Below, in pieces: positions 31,223 to 43,809 of a DNA stretch of 64,000 nt (position 1 is the stretch's first letter; every line of letters begins with the position of its first letter). The notes beneath the pieces are model-generated. The model saw only the letters and a list, made by a program, of their open reading frames with translations, was not told the origin of the DNA and did no database searches. Made by a program: the position numbers and the translations under genes. Source of the stretch: Actinostola sp. cb2023 (lineage: Eukaryota; Cnidaria; Anthozoa; Actiniaria; Actinostolidae); the NCBI GenBank assembly GCA_033675265.1, contig JAUJYZ010001301.1:235001-299000 (forward strand), given 5' to 3'.

Positions 31223-32269
31223 ACACATTTCAACAATTATTTGCCGGAGTGATTATTGGTGAATATTTACCGAGTCGACTAATTTAAGGCTAGGATGAAT
31301 AATCACTAATCCTGAGGCGAACAATTTAGTTTAATTACACAGGTGAATATCAGACGTCAAAGGACGACAATAGGCAGTCGGCCACCATTTTAACGCGTTC
31401 AGTTGACTAAATGTTTCCATGGAAAACGATAAGTTCACTGCAGAATCTCTAAATATATTCAAAACAAACTGTAATTGTATTTTCAGATAATGCATTTTCA
31501 TTAATTTTCGTACGAATGAAACATCGGTAAAGCGAAACGGCCATTTTCACAGGTCACTTTTTTGTTATATTCACCGCGCAGTGAAAAAAGTTTATTTAAG
31601 TGTCCAATGTGTTCTAGCGTTTGCGCACTAATAGTCCCTTTTCGCGTTCATAGATCTAGTTGTAAAACCGCTGTACTTTTTGACATCAGACGCATTTGTA
31701 CAGTGTACGTTAGCCTCGAGTCAGTGTGAATTATTCACAAACATCAACAAGAAAAACTGTTGACATGAAACATTTTTGAATTGCACAGACTGGTTTCTGA
31801 ATCGAGGCTAAGCCTGTAGTAAATGCGTCTTTTGTCATGGACAGCGATCATCTCTAAACAACGCGAAACTGGGGTATTGGAGGACACTGTACTCTCACAC
31901 ACACTACGAATATATAGATCCGCGCGCTCCCATTGGTCAATAATTACGTCATTATTCATTCTAATAAAGCTGAAACCAGAGTAAAATTCTGTTTTATTCT
32001 GTCCAAGTATATTATTTAATACTTAAACATAATGTACAGCACCTTTATAGAAATTTGATTCTTAAAATATATACTCCACAATAAATTATAACAACTTCAA
32101 TCAATTCTCAATTACAATTTTCTCTAAAAAAATCACTACCTAAATCATGTACCATTAGAAACGAACCAAATACCCGCCATTCTTTGCAAGTCATTTAGTA
32201 AGTACATCAAGTTAATAGTAAGTTGAAGCGCACAAGACAACACAAAGGAAGAGTGCTAAGTGTACTTCA
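31223..32269. other. intergenic, nothing definite
   Basis: No coding or RNA gene signal. A short imperfect inverted repeat (TTAGCCTCGAGTCAG / CTGAATCGAGGCTAAG) spans 31709-31812. Confidence 0.4.
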
Positions 32270-32750
32270 GGCCTCGGTTGTGAAAAGGTTATTAGCACTA
32301 TTGGATAAATCCTTATCCAGTGGATACGTTGATGCTGTGATCTAATAAAGATATCACCCATTTATCCAACGGATAGTGCTATTCAACCCTTGTAGGACTA
32401 GGGCCTGGTGCAGTCTTAACACCCCTGGCCCTGGTTGTATAAAGGTGGCTGGCGCTAGCCACCGAATAAATCCTTATACAGTGGATATGTTGATGCTGTT
32501 ATTCTATCTAATAAAGATACCCACTAGATAAGGATTTATCCAACGAATAGCGCTATCCAGCCTTTGTAGAACTAGGGCCTGGTCGTCTCAACACCCCTGG
32601 CGCGGGTTGGATAAAGGTGGATAGCACTATCCACCGGATAAATCCTTATCCAATGGAAAAGTTGATGCTGTTATTCTATCTAATAAAGATACCCACTGGT
32701 AAGGATTTATCCAACGGATAGCGCTATCCAACCATTGTAGGACCAGGGCC
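32270..32750. mobile_element. three tandem MITEs of the GGCCCTGGTTG family
   Basis: Three diverged units, 32270-32405, 32427-32579 and 32599-32750. Each runs from GGCC(C/T)(T/C)GGTTG to ...CTAGGGCC with TATCC/GGATA arms, and they are separated by about 20 bases containing ACACCCC. Confidence 0.8.
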
Positions 32751-33090
32751 TGATAAAGTCTCATACACCCAGGCAGAGTGCCGTGATGTTCTCGTCATAA
32801 CTAAATCAATGGATATAAAATTGACTCCACTGCGCATCCACGGCAAAGTCTTTTGTTTGAATTCGTCATTGTCACAGCTTTCATCCTTCTTAAGTTGAAG
32901 ATTCACATTTTTATCAAGTCTTCAAATTATTATGCAAATTCAACGAAGGTAAAGAACGTCTGTTCCAAAACGTTTTTGTACTCAACATTCGGCGACCATT
33001 CAAAACTACGAACACCAGTCAAATCCGTGTTCGACAAGCAACAATTTCACCCTTCGTCTATATTTTAGCACATTATACCGAGAAAAATTA

Positions 33091-33387
33091 TTACAGTCGT
33101 TTTCGTATACGAGTGGGAAGTAGTTACGGTGCGTGCATTGCGGTGACGTAGTGTCCAATCATTCCGATTCGTCAAGCAATGATTTTGAACGCTGTGATTG
33201 GTTGAATAGATGTCTTCGATTCCGTACCGTGACCGTACCTCGTTTGAGTGGGAAGTAGTTACGGTACGGTTCGTGCATTGCGGTGACCGTGCCATGTCCA
33301 AGCATTCCGATTCGTCAAGCAATGATTTTGAACTCTGTGATTGGTTGAATAGATGTCTTCGATTCCGTACCTCCGTACGACTGTATT
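33091..33387. mobile_element. MITE, AATAGAGTCGTTTTCGTATG family, copy 2, internally duplicated
   Basis: Ends TTACAGTCGTTTTCGTAT / TACGACTGTATT. A block of about 140 bases (GAGTGGGAAGTAGTTACGG ... GATTCCGTACC) occurs twice in direct order. Confidence 0.75.
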
Positions 33388-33740
33388 AACCGTTTGCTGT
33401 AATACTTAGGTTTCCAACAACATAAAACGGTGGATGATATCTTAAGGGAATTTAACACTGTGACCTAATATAAAAATATATTATAACCCTTTGGTAATTC
33501 TATGTTATGCCTAGTATCTCTAAATCTGCTTCTTATAATTCTTTTATAAATATTTTTCGCGTACAAGGACCAGATTTTCTATAATTTCACGCTACTCTAA
33601 ATCTATACTAACATGATAAGCCTTTCTTAGTGAGGCTGTCTTTTGTAAAGAGTCAGTCTAAGACTTCGCGACCTCGTTCTAGGAAGTGTGTTTCAATGGA
33701 ATAGCTGCGTTGGGCCACGGCACGGTTGTTTAAAGAGACC

Positions 33741-34075
33741 GGGGGTGCTTTCCATTTGTTCGAAAAACCGGTAATTTCGGTTGGGAATTAAATGGTATGG
33801 TTTATTTTCCGCAAATTCCAACCGAAAAATGTGGACAACCTTTCGAGGTTGTCCACTATTCCGGTTGGAACGAACCAACTGGAAATTTCTGAACCACTTG
33901 ATGGAATCTTGTGGAATTCTCTCAGGGATCCCACAGAATACATTCCAAATCCAAACCGGATCAAAGCATTAATGGTAAGCTCCCATTCCATCTGGTTTGC
34001 TACGTGAATGGTAAAGTTCTTACCATTATACATCGGTCACCCCAACCGAATTTTTGAACAAATGGAAAGCACCCC
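33741..34075. mobile_element. 335-bp MITE, GGGGTGCTTTCCATTTGTTC type
   Basis: Inverted ends GGGGGTGCTTTCCATTTGTT / GAACAAATGGAAAGCACCCC, plus inner AACCGGAAT-type arms and a perfect AACCTTTCGAGGTT hairpin. Short reading frames on both strands are by-products. Confidence 0.8.
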
Positions 34076-34917
34076 AGATATCACTACCCAATTATTTCAT
34101 CAACCAGTCTCAGGTGTTAGTCTTAGACTAATTATCTTCCAAAGTCGACCCTTTTGTCTCGCTCGTTGTTTTCACGATTATGGACGAATGAAAGCAGCTA
34201 ATGTAGTTCCATTAACGGTCGTGGCAGAACCGTTAACCGTATCTTGGAGTCTTTGGCTAACGTTTCTTTAGTCGGTCGATGATTTCTTATGCTATCGCGC
34301 AAGCATTGACTACCATAAATAGATACCAGGCGCCACAATGGGTGAACGAATGACTGAGTAAGTTATGCACTGTCACTGGTATACCCGTCTGTGGCAAATG
34401 TTGGAAGACTGGCTTCGAGTGTTTTTACCCAGTCTTTACAATGTATTTACCACAGACCAGGGTATATGATACCTTTAGTGTATTCAAATTCGTTCGTTAA
34501 GAATGATCAGGGAACGATGGTACGACATAAGGCCCCATAGGACCTTCCAATTGATAGTCCTCGCATTCCACTATCAGAAGAGAATTCCACTTGGTGGGTT
34601 TTCACAATCAGTCTTCTAGAACTAGAAGACGTGGGTCAATAGACCATTTGTATAAATGAACCAATCATATTCAGATACATCTCAAGCCTCGTTTGTAATT
34701 GGAGAAACAAAAGTTGGGTTTAAAGAGCCCATTATTTCAGTGCCTCATTGAAAGGATAAATATGCATCTGCATATGATTTGTGCATGTATGCAAAGGGTT
34801 ATAAAGCTTGACAGTGGTTATGAGATACTTGGCCACCTGCGTCGGGAGGGGTAACAGGAACGAAGGACCCCCACCTGGAATAACCAGGGTAATCACTGGG
34901 TAGATACAGCCTCGTCT
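34076..34917. other. 3' flank of the PH-domain gene
   Basis: No gene signal found. It should contain the 3' untranslated region of the minus-strand PH gene; no convincing poly(A) signal was identified. Confidence 0.4.
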
Positions 34918-36897
34918 TTAAAGCTTCGTGTCTTCGCCATCCTCCTCCTCAAAAGTCAAGTTAGTGATCCCTTCGAAAGCATCTGTAACTGCTTTGATGA
35001 ATTCTGTTTGACTTTTGGTTAGTTCTTTTCTGACCGGTGCAGGGATACAAGAAGGCTTGTTCCTCAGTACCACCAGAGGACTAGCGTTGGTGTGTGTTGA
35101 CGATGTTCCATCAATACCAAGTAGATTTTCATCTGATATGTTCACAACGTTGTCGAAACTGGACTGTGCACTAAAGAAGGCGGTTTTCTCATCGCTGAGT
35201 AACACTGCTCCAACTGAAACAATTGACTCATCTTCTAAAAGCTCCAACTGACCAAGGTCTTCATCCACACCAGGGATGCCGTCTGTCAGCTCAGAATTGG
35301 TGGTAGTTGGTTCTTCTTCTTTTGAGGACACCATCTCGGTGAGGAATTCCCCATCCTGTGCTCTAACATCCAGAAATTTGTTTTCTGAATGGGATTCAAA
35401 TGTTTCTGGATTATCAACGGTCTCATTGTCATTTGGGGTAACAGAACAGAACCGCTTGTGATATGGACTTGACTCAGCTGTAGTGAAACTCTGACTACTG
35501 TCTTCAAAAGACTCGTCGTCATCTTCAGAACTCGAAGGACCAAAATAAGTGTCATGTACACCACTGATTCCGCCACTTGATGCGCCAGATATCACTCGTT
35601 CGCGACTTGATTTCACTCCATCGGTGTCACCTTGTCCTTGGGAAATTGTATCGCCTGTTTCTGTGGTCTCGCTGTTAGACTCAAGTTCATGATTAAACTC
35701 GCTGAAAGCATCAAAGAAAACATCAGATTGCCGATTGGTAAGAGTACCAGAGCCTACAGAATTCCTTCGATTTTCAGCCTCTTCGTCCCATTTCGTACAA
35801 AACTCTGAAATCTCCGCTGCTTCTTCAGCCGTTAGTGGGAGTCCAAGGATGTCACCTAGGAGATCTTTATCAAAAGCAGCTTCTGATTGATACTCCCGGG
35901 GATCTGTCATGCTTGTCCTGCTAGACAGGGTTCCACTTCTGCTGGTACTTCCACTAAAGCTGCCCACTTCTTCAAGGAGAGATTCTCCGACAATTCCTGA
36001 ATAGTCACTGGCAAAACTTCGCCGATCTCTGTAGTCAATTTCATTGGACTTTTTCAGAGAATGTTGGTTGTTGCCGACGAACACATCTTCATAGTCCTTG
36101 GACGAACGGACAGACCACAACGGGTTTTCATGAGTTTCATCTTGGTTGTTCTTCCTAAGAAAATGAAGGTTTTCATAAAGGGTGCCCAAGTCGTACTCAG
36201 AACTTCGCTTAGGTAGCATATCCATGAACATGGTCTCTTCAAAGTCCTCCAACACACCCCTCTGGAATTGCCTGTAGTGGAGTTTCCCCTCGTATGACGT
36301 CACGTCTATCTGTTCAACAGTCATAGATGATAAGGTACTTGACCCTTCATGGATGCACTGGAGAACATTTTGGTACACGGGATCAACGTTTTCATCAGCA
36401 ATCGAAGGGATGTTTTGATAAATTGGTTCTGGGTCAGTTTCTTTGGGCAATGCTTCATCTGTATATTCAATAGTTGACCAAGGAACCTTGAATGACCCAA
36501 GGTTGATAAGACTATCTCCTCTTTTTATAGTGCCAGATGTTTCACCCTGTTCATCGTCTTTCAGTGTCATTTTGTTGTACGCCTTCTGAAATGGTCATTA
36601 CAGGATTAGCTACGTTTGGTTCCTCCATCGTTTCAGTACCTGAGGAGCTTCCAGCACCCTTATCTTCGGAATCTCCATCGGCCACTCCTTGATTGCTATA
36701 AGTATGTCTCTTGTCGGTATTCGATGATTCCCGTAAGCGTTCTCGAGAGAAAACACTGTCATTAGATATATTAGAAGGAGATCGGTGTACATTGAATTCA
36801 TCAGCAGTTACAGTGTCATTACTGATATCACTCGCAACAGATGAGGAAACAGACTTGACAGTGGGTGGTGTAAGGGAGTACCTTGGTACAGACGACT
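34918..36897 (-). CDS. PH gene exon 13: acidic Ser/Thr-rich C-terminal tail
   Basis: Encodes about 660 residues with no recognised domain. It is rich in Ser, Glu and Asp (for example SSSEDDDESFEDSSQS) and has several tyrosine motifs (PEPIYQN, VDPVYQNV, GTLYENLHF). The YxN pattern resembles Grb2-type SH2 sites and would suit a signalling adaptor, but this is inference. The last residues are GEDTKL before TAA. Acceptor TTGCAG at 36898-36903. One extra base near 36570-36573 breaks the frame. Confidence 0.8.
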
Positions 36898-39800
36898 CTG
36901 CAATTAAAAATATATAGATATTCGTATGTTGGATGTTTAGGAACTAATACTTATCACTCCCGGATCATTGATCACCGTCGACAGACTCATGATGTGATAG
37001 TTATACAGCGAATGCACATCGTTAATGACCACAATGGGTTCAGATATGCAGTTGAATGATTACATTTCTGAGCGATGCCTTTCCATAAAGCAGGGCTGAA
37101 AATAGCGCGAATTAAAAAGACTACAAAATGTTCTCCTAGACTCCTCTCCTGAAAGTAGCACAAAGGAAGGTCTGGGTGGTCAATCCTCTTTTGTTGGACA
37201 TCTGTAAGCGGACGACTAATTATTCTCCCAACCCCAACCTCACCCCCTGTCGCTGTGACTGGATGAGCTCGATCGGTAACTAAGATTATGCTGTTCCAGA
37301 CCCCTGGTATTGAAGACTACAACCCTATGCAAAATAAATGTGCCGGTTTAGCGTCAAAATATTTGGGTAAGGCCATACATTAAGACTGTCCTTTGCAGTC
37401 GATAAGGATACAAAGCTACACTGAAATATGGGGAGGGAATAGGTAGGCGTCACGGCTGGCACATTCTATTTTGCAAAGGGTTGTAAGCACAATGCCTGGC
37501 CCTGGTTACATGAAAGATGGTTAGGGCTATCCACCGCATAAGTCCTATCCAACGGATAAAAATGATGCAGTTATTCAATAAATTTAAGCCGTTGGATAAA
37601 ACTTATCCAATAAATAGTGCTAACCAACTTTCGTGCAACCGGGGCCAGGTAGTTAAAGGTTACTTATCTACAATGTCAATAAGTGGTAAACAAAGTGGTG
37701 CTAACATTCTCATACCTGTCTCAGGATGAGCTGGTTCTTCGTCTTCATCGATGACTAATCCTCTACGTTTTTCTCTTCGCTCCAGCCGTGATTTCAAGAC
37801 AGCAATTTTAACCGATATTGCCGTCACCCACTTCTCAAATTCAGTCCTGTTCGATGCCTTAAAGACTATACAATCATCCTTGCCGCGCTCCAGCTTGAAA
37901 ACGAGCTTGTTGTCCCCAAAGCTACTTTCATTTACTATTTGAGTGTGCTCTAGTGGTATGACCTTTCGATGCATTTCCATACGTTGTTGGTCGTAAACGT
38001 ACAAGCTCTCGTCGCGTAAAACGCACCAACGTCGCACTTCGCTACGGCACAATGGCCGAGTCACGAGCTCTACAAAGATATCCCGAAAACTTTCCTTCGC
38101 TGTCGAACAAACTTCCGCACGAGAATCTTCGTTCCAATTCATACGCAGAAACGGGAGATTGCACGTGTTCACGTAATTTGACATTCATTTTCTCCCAACT
38201 TCCCTTCCAAGGAACTTTGAAGAGATCTGCACGTCGGTATTTATGTAGCAGATTATCCTCTGATATCTTTCTGAGTAATTTACGCCCACTTGCTTTGCCT
38301 TCACTTAAAGTCTTTCGTAAGGAGCGTCTTTCTTGGTCTGGCAAATGTCCCTTAATATTGTCATCACTAAGAGATGTCTTAGGTTTCGAGCGATCTGATT
38401 CACTCCGACGTACCAAGGGCGATAATCTGTCTTCCTGGGGTTTACAATACCGATGTAGCACGCTTAGCCATTGAATTACTACCTCTTGGTTTTCGTGCTG
38501 AAACAACAGTTTCTCTTCTCCATGTCGCAAGGAAAAACCGTACAAAGGGTCGACATTCTCTTCCTTAACTCTCAATTCCTGTAACCTTATTTTTCTGCTT
38601 GGGGATTCCGTGTCATCCGAATCATACACAAAAAAAAAATCGCTGCTGACCACACACCATTTAGTAACAGGTGGAATGTCAGCGGTGTCTTTAGTTTTAG
38701 GAACCATTTCCTGCAGGTGTCCATTCATAAGTGTATCCGTGGAACCCTCTGAACCGGTTGAAATTAAATCGCTGCCGAATGACAGCTGAGATAAGCGTTT
38801 CTCTGGAGATGAGGCCGTCGAGGAAATATCAGACGCTGTAGTGGAGCTGCCGAATTTCAACAGCGACTCGCTACGGATTCTCCTATGGCCGAACACGCGA
38901 GGTGGTGATGGAAATCGACATTTGGAATTTTCGTGATCACGTCTTCCATAAGTCAAGTTTGCGTTCTGAATTTGCTTGACCCAACGCTCGTAATCCGCCC
39001 TGCCATTGGCGACCAAAATGGTCGTCTCACTGCCTTTATGAATTTTGAACTTATAAATGTCTTTGTCAGGTTCACAAGCTTCTTCGATTCCAACGTTGTA
39101 TAATACAATTCGTTTAATAGGTTCGTCGCATTCACAGTCTTGGAATATTAAAAGTTCTGAATCTTTAATAGTGCACCAGCGGACCCTACTCCACGTATAA
39201 TGATCTTCCGTGACACTAACTTCGGTTAACTGGCCGCCAGTGAAATCGACACACTTGACATCATCCGTAGGTAACTCTTCAGAATTGGGGTTTTCAAAGT
39301 CGTACGTTTGGGACCGTTTAAAGATGTCCATCACATTGACTTTTTGTGAAAACTTCATTCGAATGGACGGTCTTTTTACGAAAGTATTGACCGACGTCCC
39401 TTCGTCTTTGCCTTTCGTTGCGGGACGTGACGATTTGGGATCATTTGGAGCAGACTTTTCGACTTCGTCCACCGTAGACGCCTTTTCAGGCCGCTCTACT
39501 CTGATCTCTGTAAAAACCCTCAAAACGCCAATCCACTTGTCAAAATCTTCTTTCCCAGAAATCTGAAATGTAAACATCCTTCCATCCTTGTGGTGTAATT
39601 CAAAAGAGTACTTATTCTTCGTTTCATCTTTATTCTCTGCAAGCCACATTTCGGCTAGGTTCAGCTTGACGGCTGGTTCTTCCTCTGCGAGTTGCTTGTT
39701 GTAAAGATTTAGAACACCGTTTTTAACTACACACCAGCGCCGTAGCTGTGTTCGGCTGTATTTAGAGACTTTCACCTCGGTTAAAAACCCGCTAAATCGC

Positions 39801-40239
39801 CCCTCCTTGTCGAACAGAGACAGTAAATGCGAGAATGATTGAATGTTGGTTTTCTTGATAGTGTTGAGTCTGTTTTTGGATACCTCGCTGACAGGAATAC
39901 CACCTGTTATTATAGCAGATAGACTATGCCCACGACCAAAGCGTGACTGCTTGAGTTTAAGAGACTCTGCCCAACCTTTTGGTTTCTCCTTTTTGGGATC
40001 TGCAGCTGAAACCTGTTGGTTAGAAACATTAAGAAAAAGTTGAAATGACAGACAGACAGACAGACACACAGATGCATGGACAGACAGACAGACGGGTGGA
40101 TGTACGATGGATGGATAACCAGAAGTCAAACTACCACAACATACATGGCCCAGTTTCCACCGGGACAAGACAGCTGGGGTAATCGTATAGAGGAATGATC
40201 GGTTGGATGGACTTCAAATAGAGTAAATTCTAAAGACGA

Positions 40240-40270
<31 letters not shown>

Positions 40271-43200
40271 ATGGATGGAGGGAGAGAGAGAGAGAGAGAA
40301 AGACAGATTTCAAAGTAAAGGGAAAAGTACTTATTGTAAACTCGTCGTACCCTGTTTCCAGATTGGGTATCATCACCACCGTCGGCTTTGCCTTCTCCAC
40401 TAGAGTCGCTGACAAACACGCTTTGAGGAGGGCTCAGTGCGTAGGGTGAATCTATGAACACAGAAACGAAATCATCAAGCAATAGATTATAAATCTATTA
40501 AATAAGACACAGGAAGCCCAATACACAAACAGAGGATGGTGAGCCTGTGAACCAACAAAGCCATCCTTGCTCCAGGGGAAAACCCTTACACAAATATAAC
40601 CCCTTAAACGCATATCAGCATCCATATATTTCATATAATGTGCGAGAGGTTCACGGAACTGCCAGCACTCGTATCTTACCTTCACCAGATCCTATAGCTT
40701 TATTCTTCTCGTTCTTTCTTTTCAACGCCCTTTCTCGTGCCCCACCCTTGTTGTTGTGGTGTCGAGGTGATCTACGATGTGGGGACTTGACTCGATGGGT
40801 AGCTGCTTTGGGACGAACAGAACTACCCTCCCTGTGTAAAATAATAAACACAATTATTATCGCACAACAGACAAAATGATCATGGTTGGAGACAAGCAGA
40901 TAAGCAACCAACCAATCAGTCAGTCAATTATTCAGTAAGTTACTCTAAAGTTACTCTAATTAGTAAGTCAGCTAGTCAGTAAGTTATTAACAAATGTAGT
41001 CAGTCAGTCAGTCAGTCACTCTTAGTAAGTCAGCTACTGTAGTCAGTCAGTCATTTACAAATGTAGTCAGTCAGTCATTAACAAATGTAGTCAGTCAGTC
41101 ACTCTTAGTAAGTCAGCTACTGTAGTCAGTCAGTCATTTACAAATGTAGTCAGTCAGTCATTAACAAATATAGTCAGTCAGTCACTCTTAGTAAGTCAGC
41201 TACTGTAGTCAGTCAGTCATTTACAAATGTAGTCAGTCAGTCATTAACAAATGTAGTCAGTCAGTCACTCTTAGTAAGTCAGCTACTGTAGTCAGTCAGT
41301 CATTAACAAATGTAGTCAGTCAGTCATTAACAAATGTAGTCAGTCAGTCAGTCACTCTTAGTAAGTCAGCTACTGTAGTCAGTCAGTCATTTACAAATGT
41401 AGTCAGTCAGTCAGTCAGTCACTCTTAGTAAGTCAGCTACTGTAGTCAGTCAGTCATTAACAAATGTAGTCAGTCAGTCATTTACAAATGTAGTCAGTCA
41501 GTCATTTACAAATGTAGTCAGTCAGTCAGTCAATCAATCCGTTAGGCAGTCACTTAGTAAGTCAGCTAATCAGTCAGCCAGTCATTTCATTAGTCAGTCA
41601 GTCAGTCATTTCATTAGTCAGTCAGTCAGTCATTTCATTAGTCAGTCAGTCAGTCATTTAATTAGTCAGTCAGTCAGTCATTTAATTAGTCAGTCAGTCA
41701 GTCATTTAATTAGTCAGTCAGTCAGTCATTTAATTAGTCAGTCAGTCAGTCATTTAATTAGTCAGTCAGTTAGTCATTTAATTAGTCAGTCAGTCAGTCA
41801 TTTAATTAGTCAGTCAGTCAGTCAGTCAGTTGGTCAGTCGGTTAATCAGTCAGCCAAACACTCAGACAAGGCAGTCAATCAATCAATTAGTCAAATAGTC
41901 TGTCATTCATTTAATCTATCAGTCAGTCAGTCAATCCGTTAGTTGGTCAGTCAATCAGTCAGTTTATTACAGTCAGACAGTCAGTTAAACGGGCAGTAAA
42001 TCGGTCAGTCACTCGAGCAAAGATACAAATAAACAAAACAAAAACATTTTTTTAAATGTTGAAATTGCAGTCAGGATTCATGTTTTAAATTAAAGATATA
42101 CTTTTGTCTCTGACTTTAGCTTTTTTATTCAGACGTTTCGACTGTAAATCAACAGTCTTCATCAGTTGGATAGTAATTATCACAGGAGGCTTTTCTTGGA
42201 AGCGTGGTACTCGGCGCACGATCGCAACGCTGGAAATGACTACATTAGCATTCCAGATGTTTACCGCGCGATAGAACTGAACACTGTTGTCCCATGAAAA
42301 AGCTTGCCAATGTGTTCCCACGTCCAAAAGACCCACAAGACAAGAGTTCAAGAACTGGCATAGTATACAAGATCAAATGTGACGATTGTGATTTTGTATA
42401 CTATGGTCAGACTGAACGATCTCTGAAGACGAGAACAACAGAACACAAGAGAGCCATTTCTCATAATTACAGCAATTCAAAGATCACACAACATGCTAAC
42501 AACACAGGCCACACTTCTGACTTTAACAACACTGAAATCGTGGCGAGCGAAAGTAATTATCACAGGAGGCTTTTCTTGGAAGCGTGGTACTCGGCGCACG
42601 ATCGCAACGCTGGAAATGACTACATTAGCATTCCAGATGTTTACCGCGCGATAGAACTGAACACTGGCACGAGCATGCGCTCTCGTAGTATTTTTTGAAA
42701 TATATCCGCGCGCAGTTTCTTACTATCCAACTGATGAAGACTGTTGATTTACAGTCGAAACGTCTGAATAAAAAAGCTAAAGTCAGAGACAAAAGTATAT
42801 CTTTAATTTAAAACAAAAACATAATTGTCAACATACCTAGCGTCACCAGACAAGTCCTCGTCCAGTTCATCTGCAGCAAATCCACTAGTGTCATCATCCA
42901 CCCTACCACTACGATTACTAGTATCCATAAAGTCGATCGTATCGCTGCTTTCAACACTCTACAATAAATAAAGACAACATGATATTATTTCTACATAATT
43001 TCTACAGAGTACATGTACATGTACTTGCATTTACAAACTGTCTGGCATGCATAAAGTAACTAACAAACTTGTGCACAGGTATCATTACTTCTTATAACAT
43101 TGGATGTTTCAAGTACGAGGGAAGGATATGTAACCAACTATCAATTTAGAATTACATTGTACATGTACAATGTAGGAGACTTACATGTATGTAAGTAATA

Positions 43201-43776
43201 GTAACATGAAGTGCTATATTTATATCCTTGTATATCCCATGCTCGAGGATCCAGTGGCTTTGCCCGGCGCTTGGCTGGTGACTTTGGAGTGCCGGACAAA
43301 AACCGCTTGATCCTCGAGCATGTGTATATTCTGACTACATATTCTTAGAGGCGGTCAAAACAGTGGTCCCAGATACATGTAGGAAACTGTTATTCTTTCA
43401 TTCTGGTAGTGGGTAGAGGGGAATACTGCTTCAAGTGCTTGGCAGAAATTGAGTGTATTATACAGCCTCAAATTACACATGTGTAGATGTTAAGATACAT
43501 CTGAGCCGCACTGCGCATGCATAATTTGATGGTACAGTGTTTTTTTGTGGTTGTTTCTTACACATCACAAACGTAATTTTGGATAATTTACAACCTCTTT
43601 TTAAAGCTCTCTGGTCTGATATTAAAGATAGATGTAGATAGATAAAGATAGATGTAGATAGATATTCCTTCAAGTTGGGAATAGTGTTTGATGAAGGGAT
43701 TAACGACTACATGTGAAATATTTTCCACTTTAGTTTTATACAAATGAAGATTCAAGAGCTCAGTGTGTACAAGACA

Positions 43777-43809
<33 letters not shown>

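Larger units (their letters stand above)
42083..42812 (+). mobile_element. truncated Penelope-like retroelement
   Basis: A 730-bp insertion in PH intron 9. The outer 90 bases (42083-42173 and 42723-42812) are inverted copies carrying the element's LTR-like end. Inside, 42171-42287 and 42551-42666 are direct copies of the 3' end of its ORF. Inverted or partially tandem 5' ends are a known habit of Penelope-like elements. The GIY-YIG region and hammerhead-like motifs support the assignment; the reverse transcriptase part is missing. Confidence 0.75.

Noticed and set aside
33693..34271. Several overlapping short frames
   Set aside because: They lie in a MITE with inverted arms, which explains frames on both strands.
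36577..36592. A 16-base intron between GTAATG and TTTCAG in PH exon 13
   Set aside because: Too short to be spliced; one extra base in a homopolymer explains the frame change and makes exon phases agree.
40911..42010. CRISPR-like regularity of the GTCA array
   Set aside because: No unique spacers of constant length, eukaryotic context, degenerate unit.
42294..42698. Host GIY-YIG repair nuclease
   Set aside because: Inverted LTR-like ends, direct duplication of the 3' end and hammerhead-like motifs show it is a retroelement remnant.
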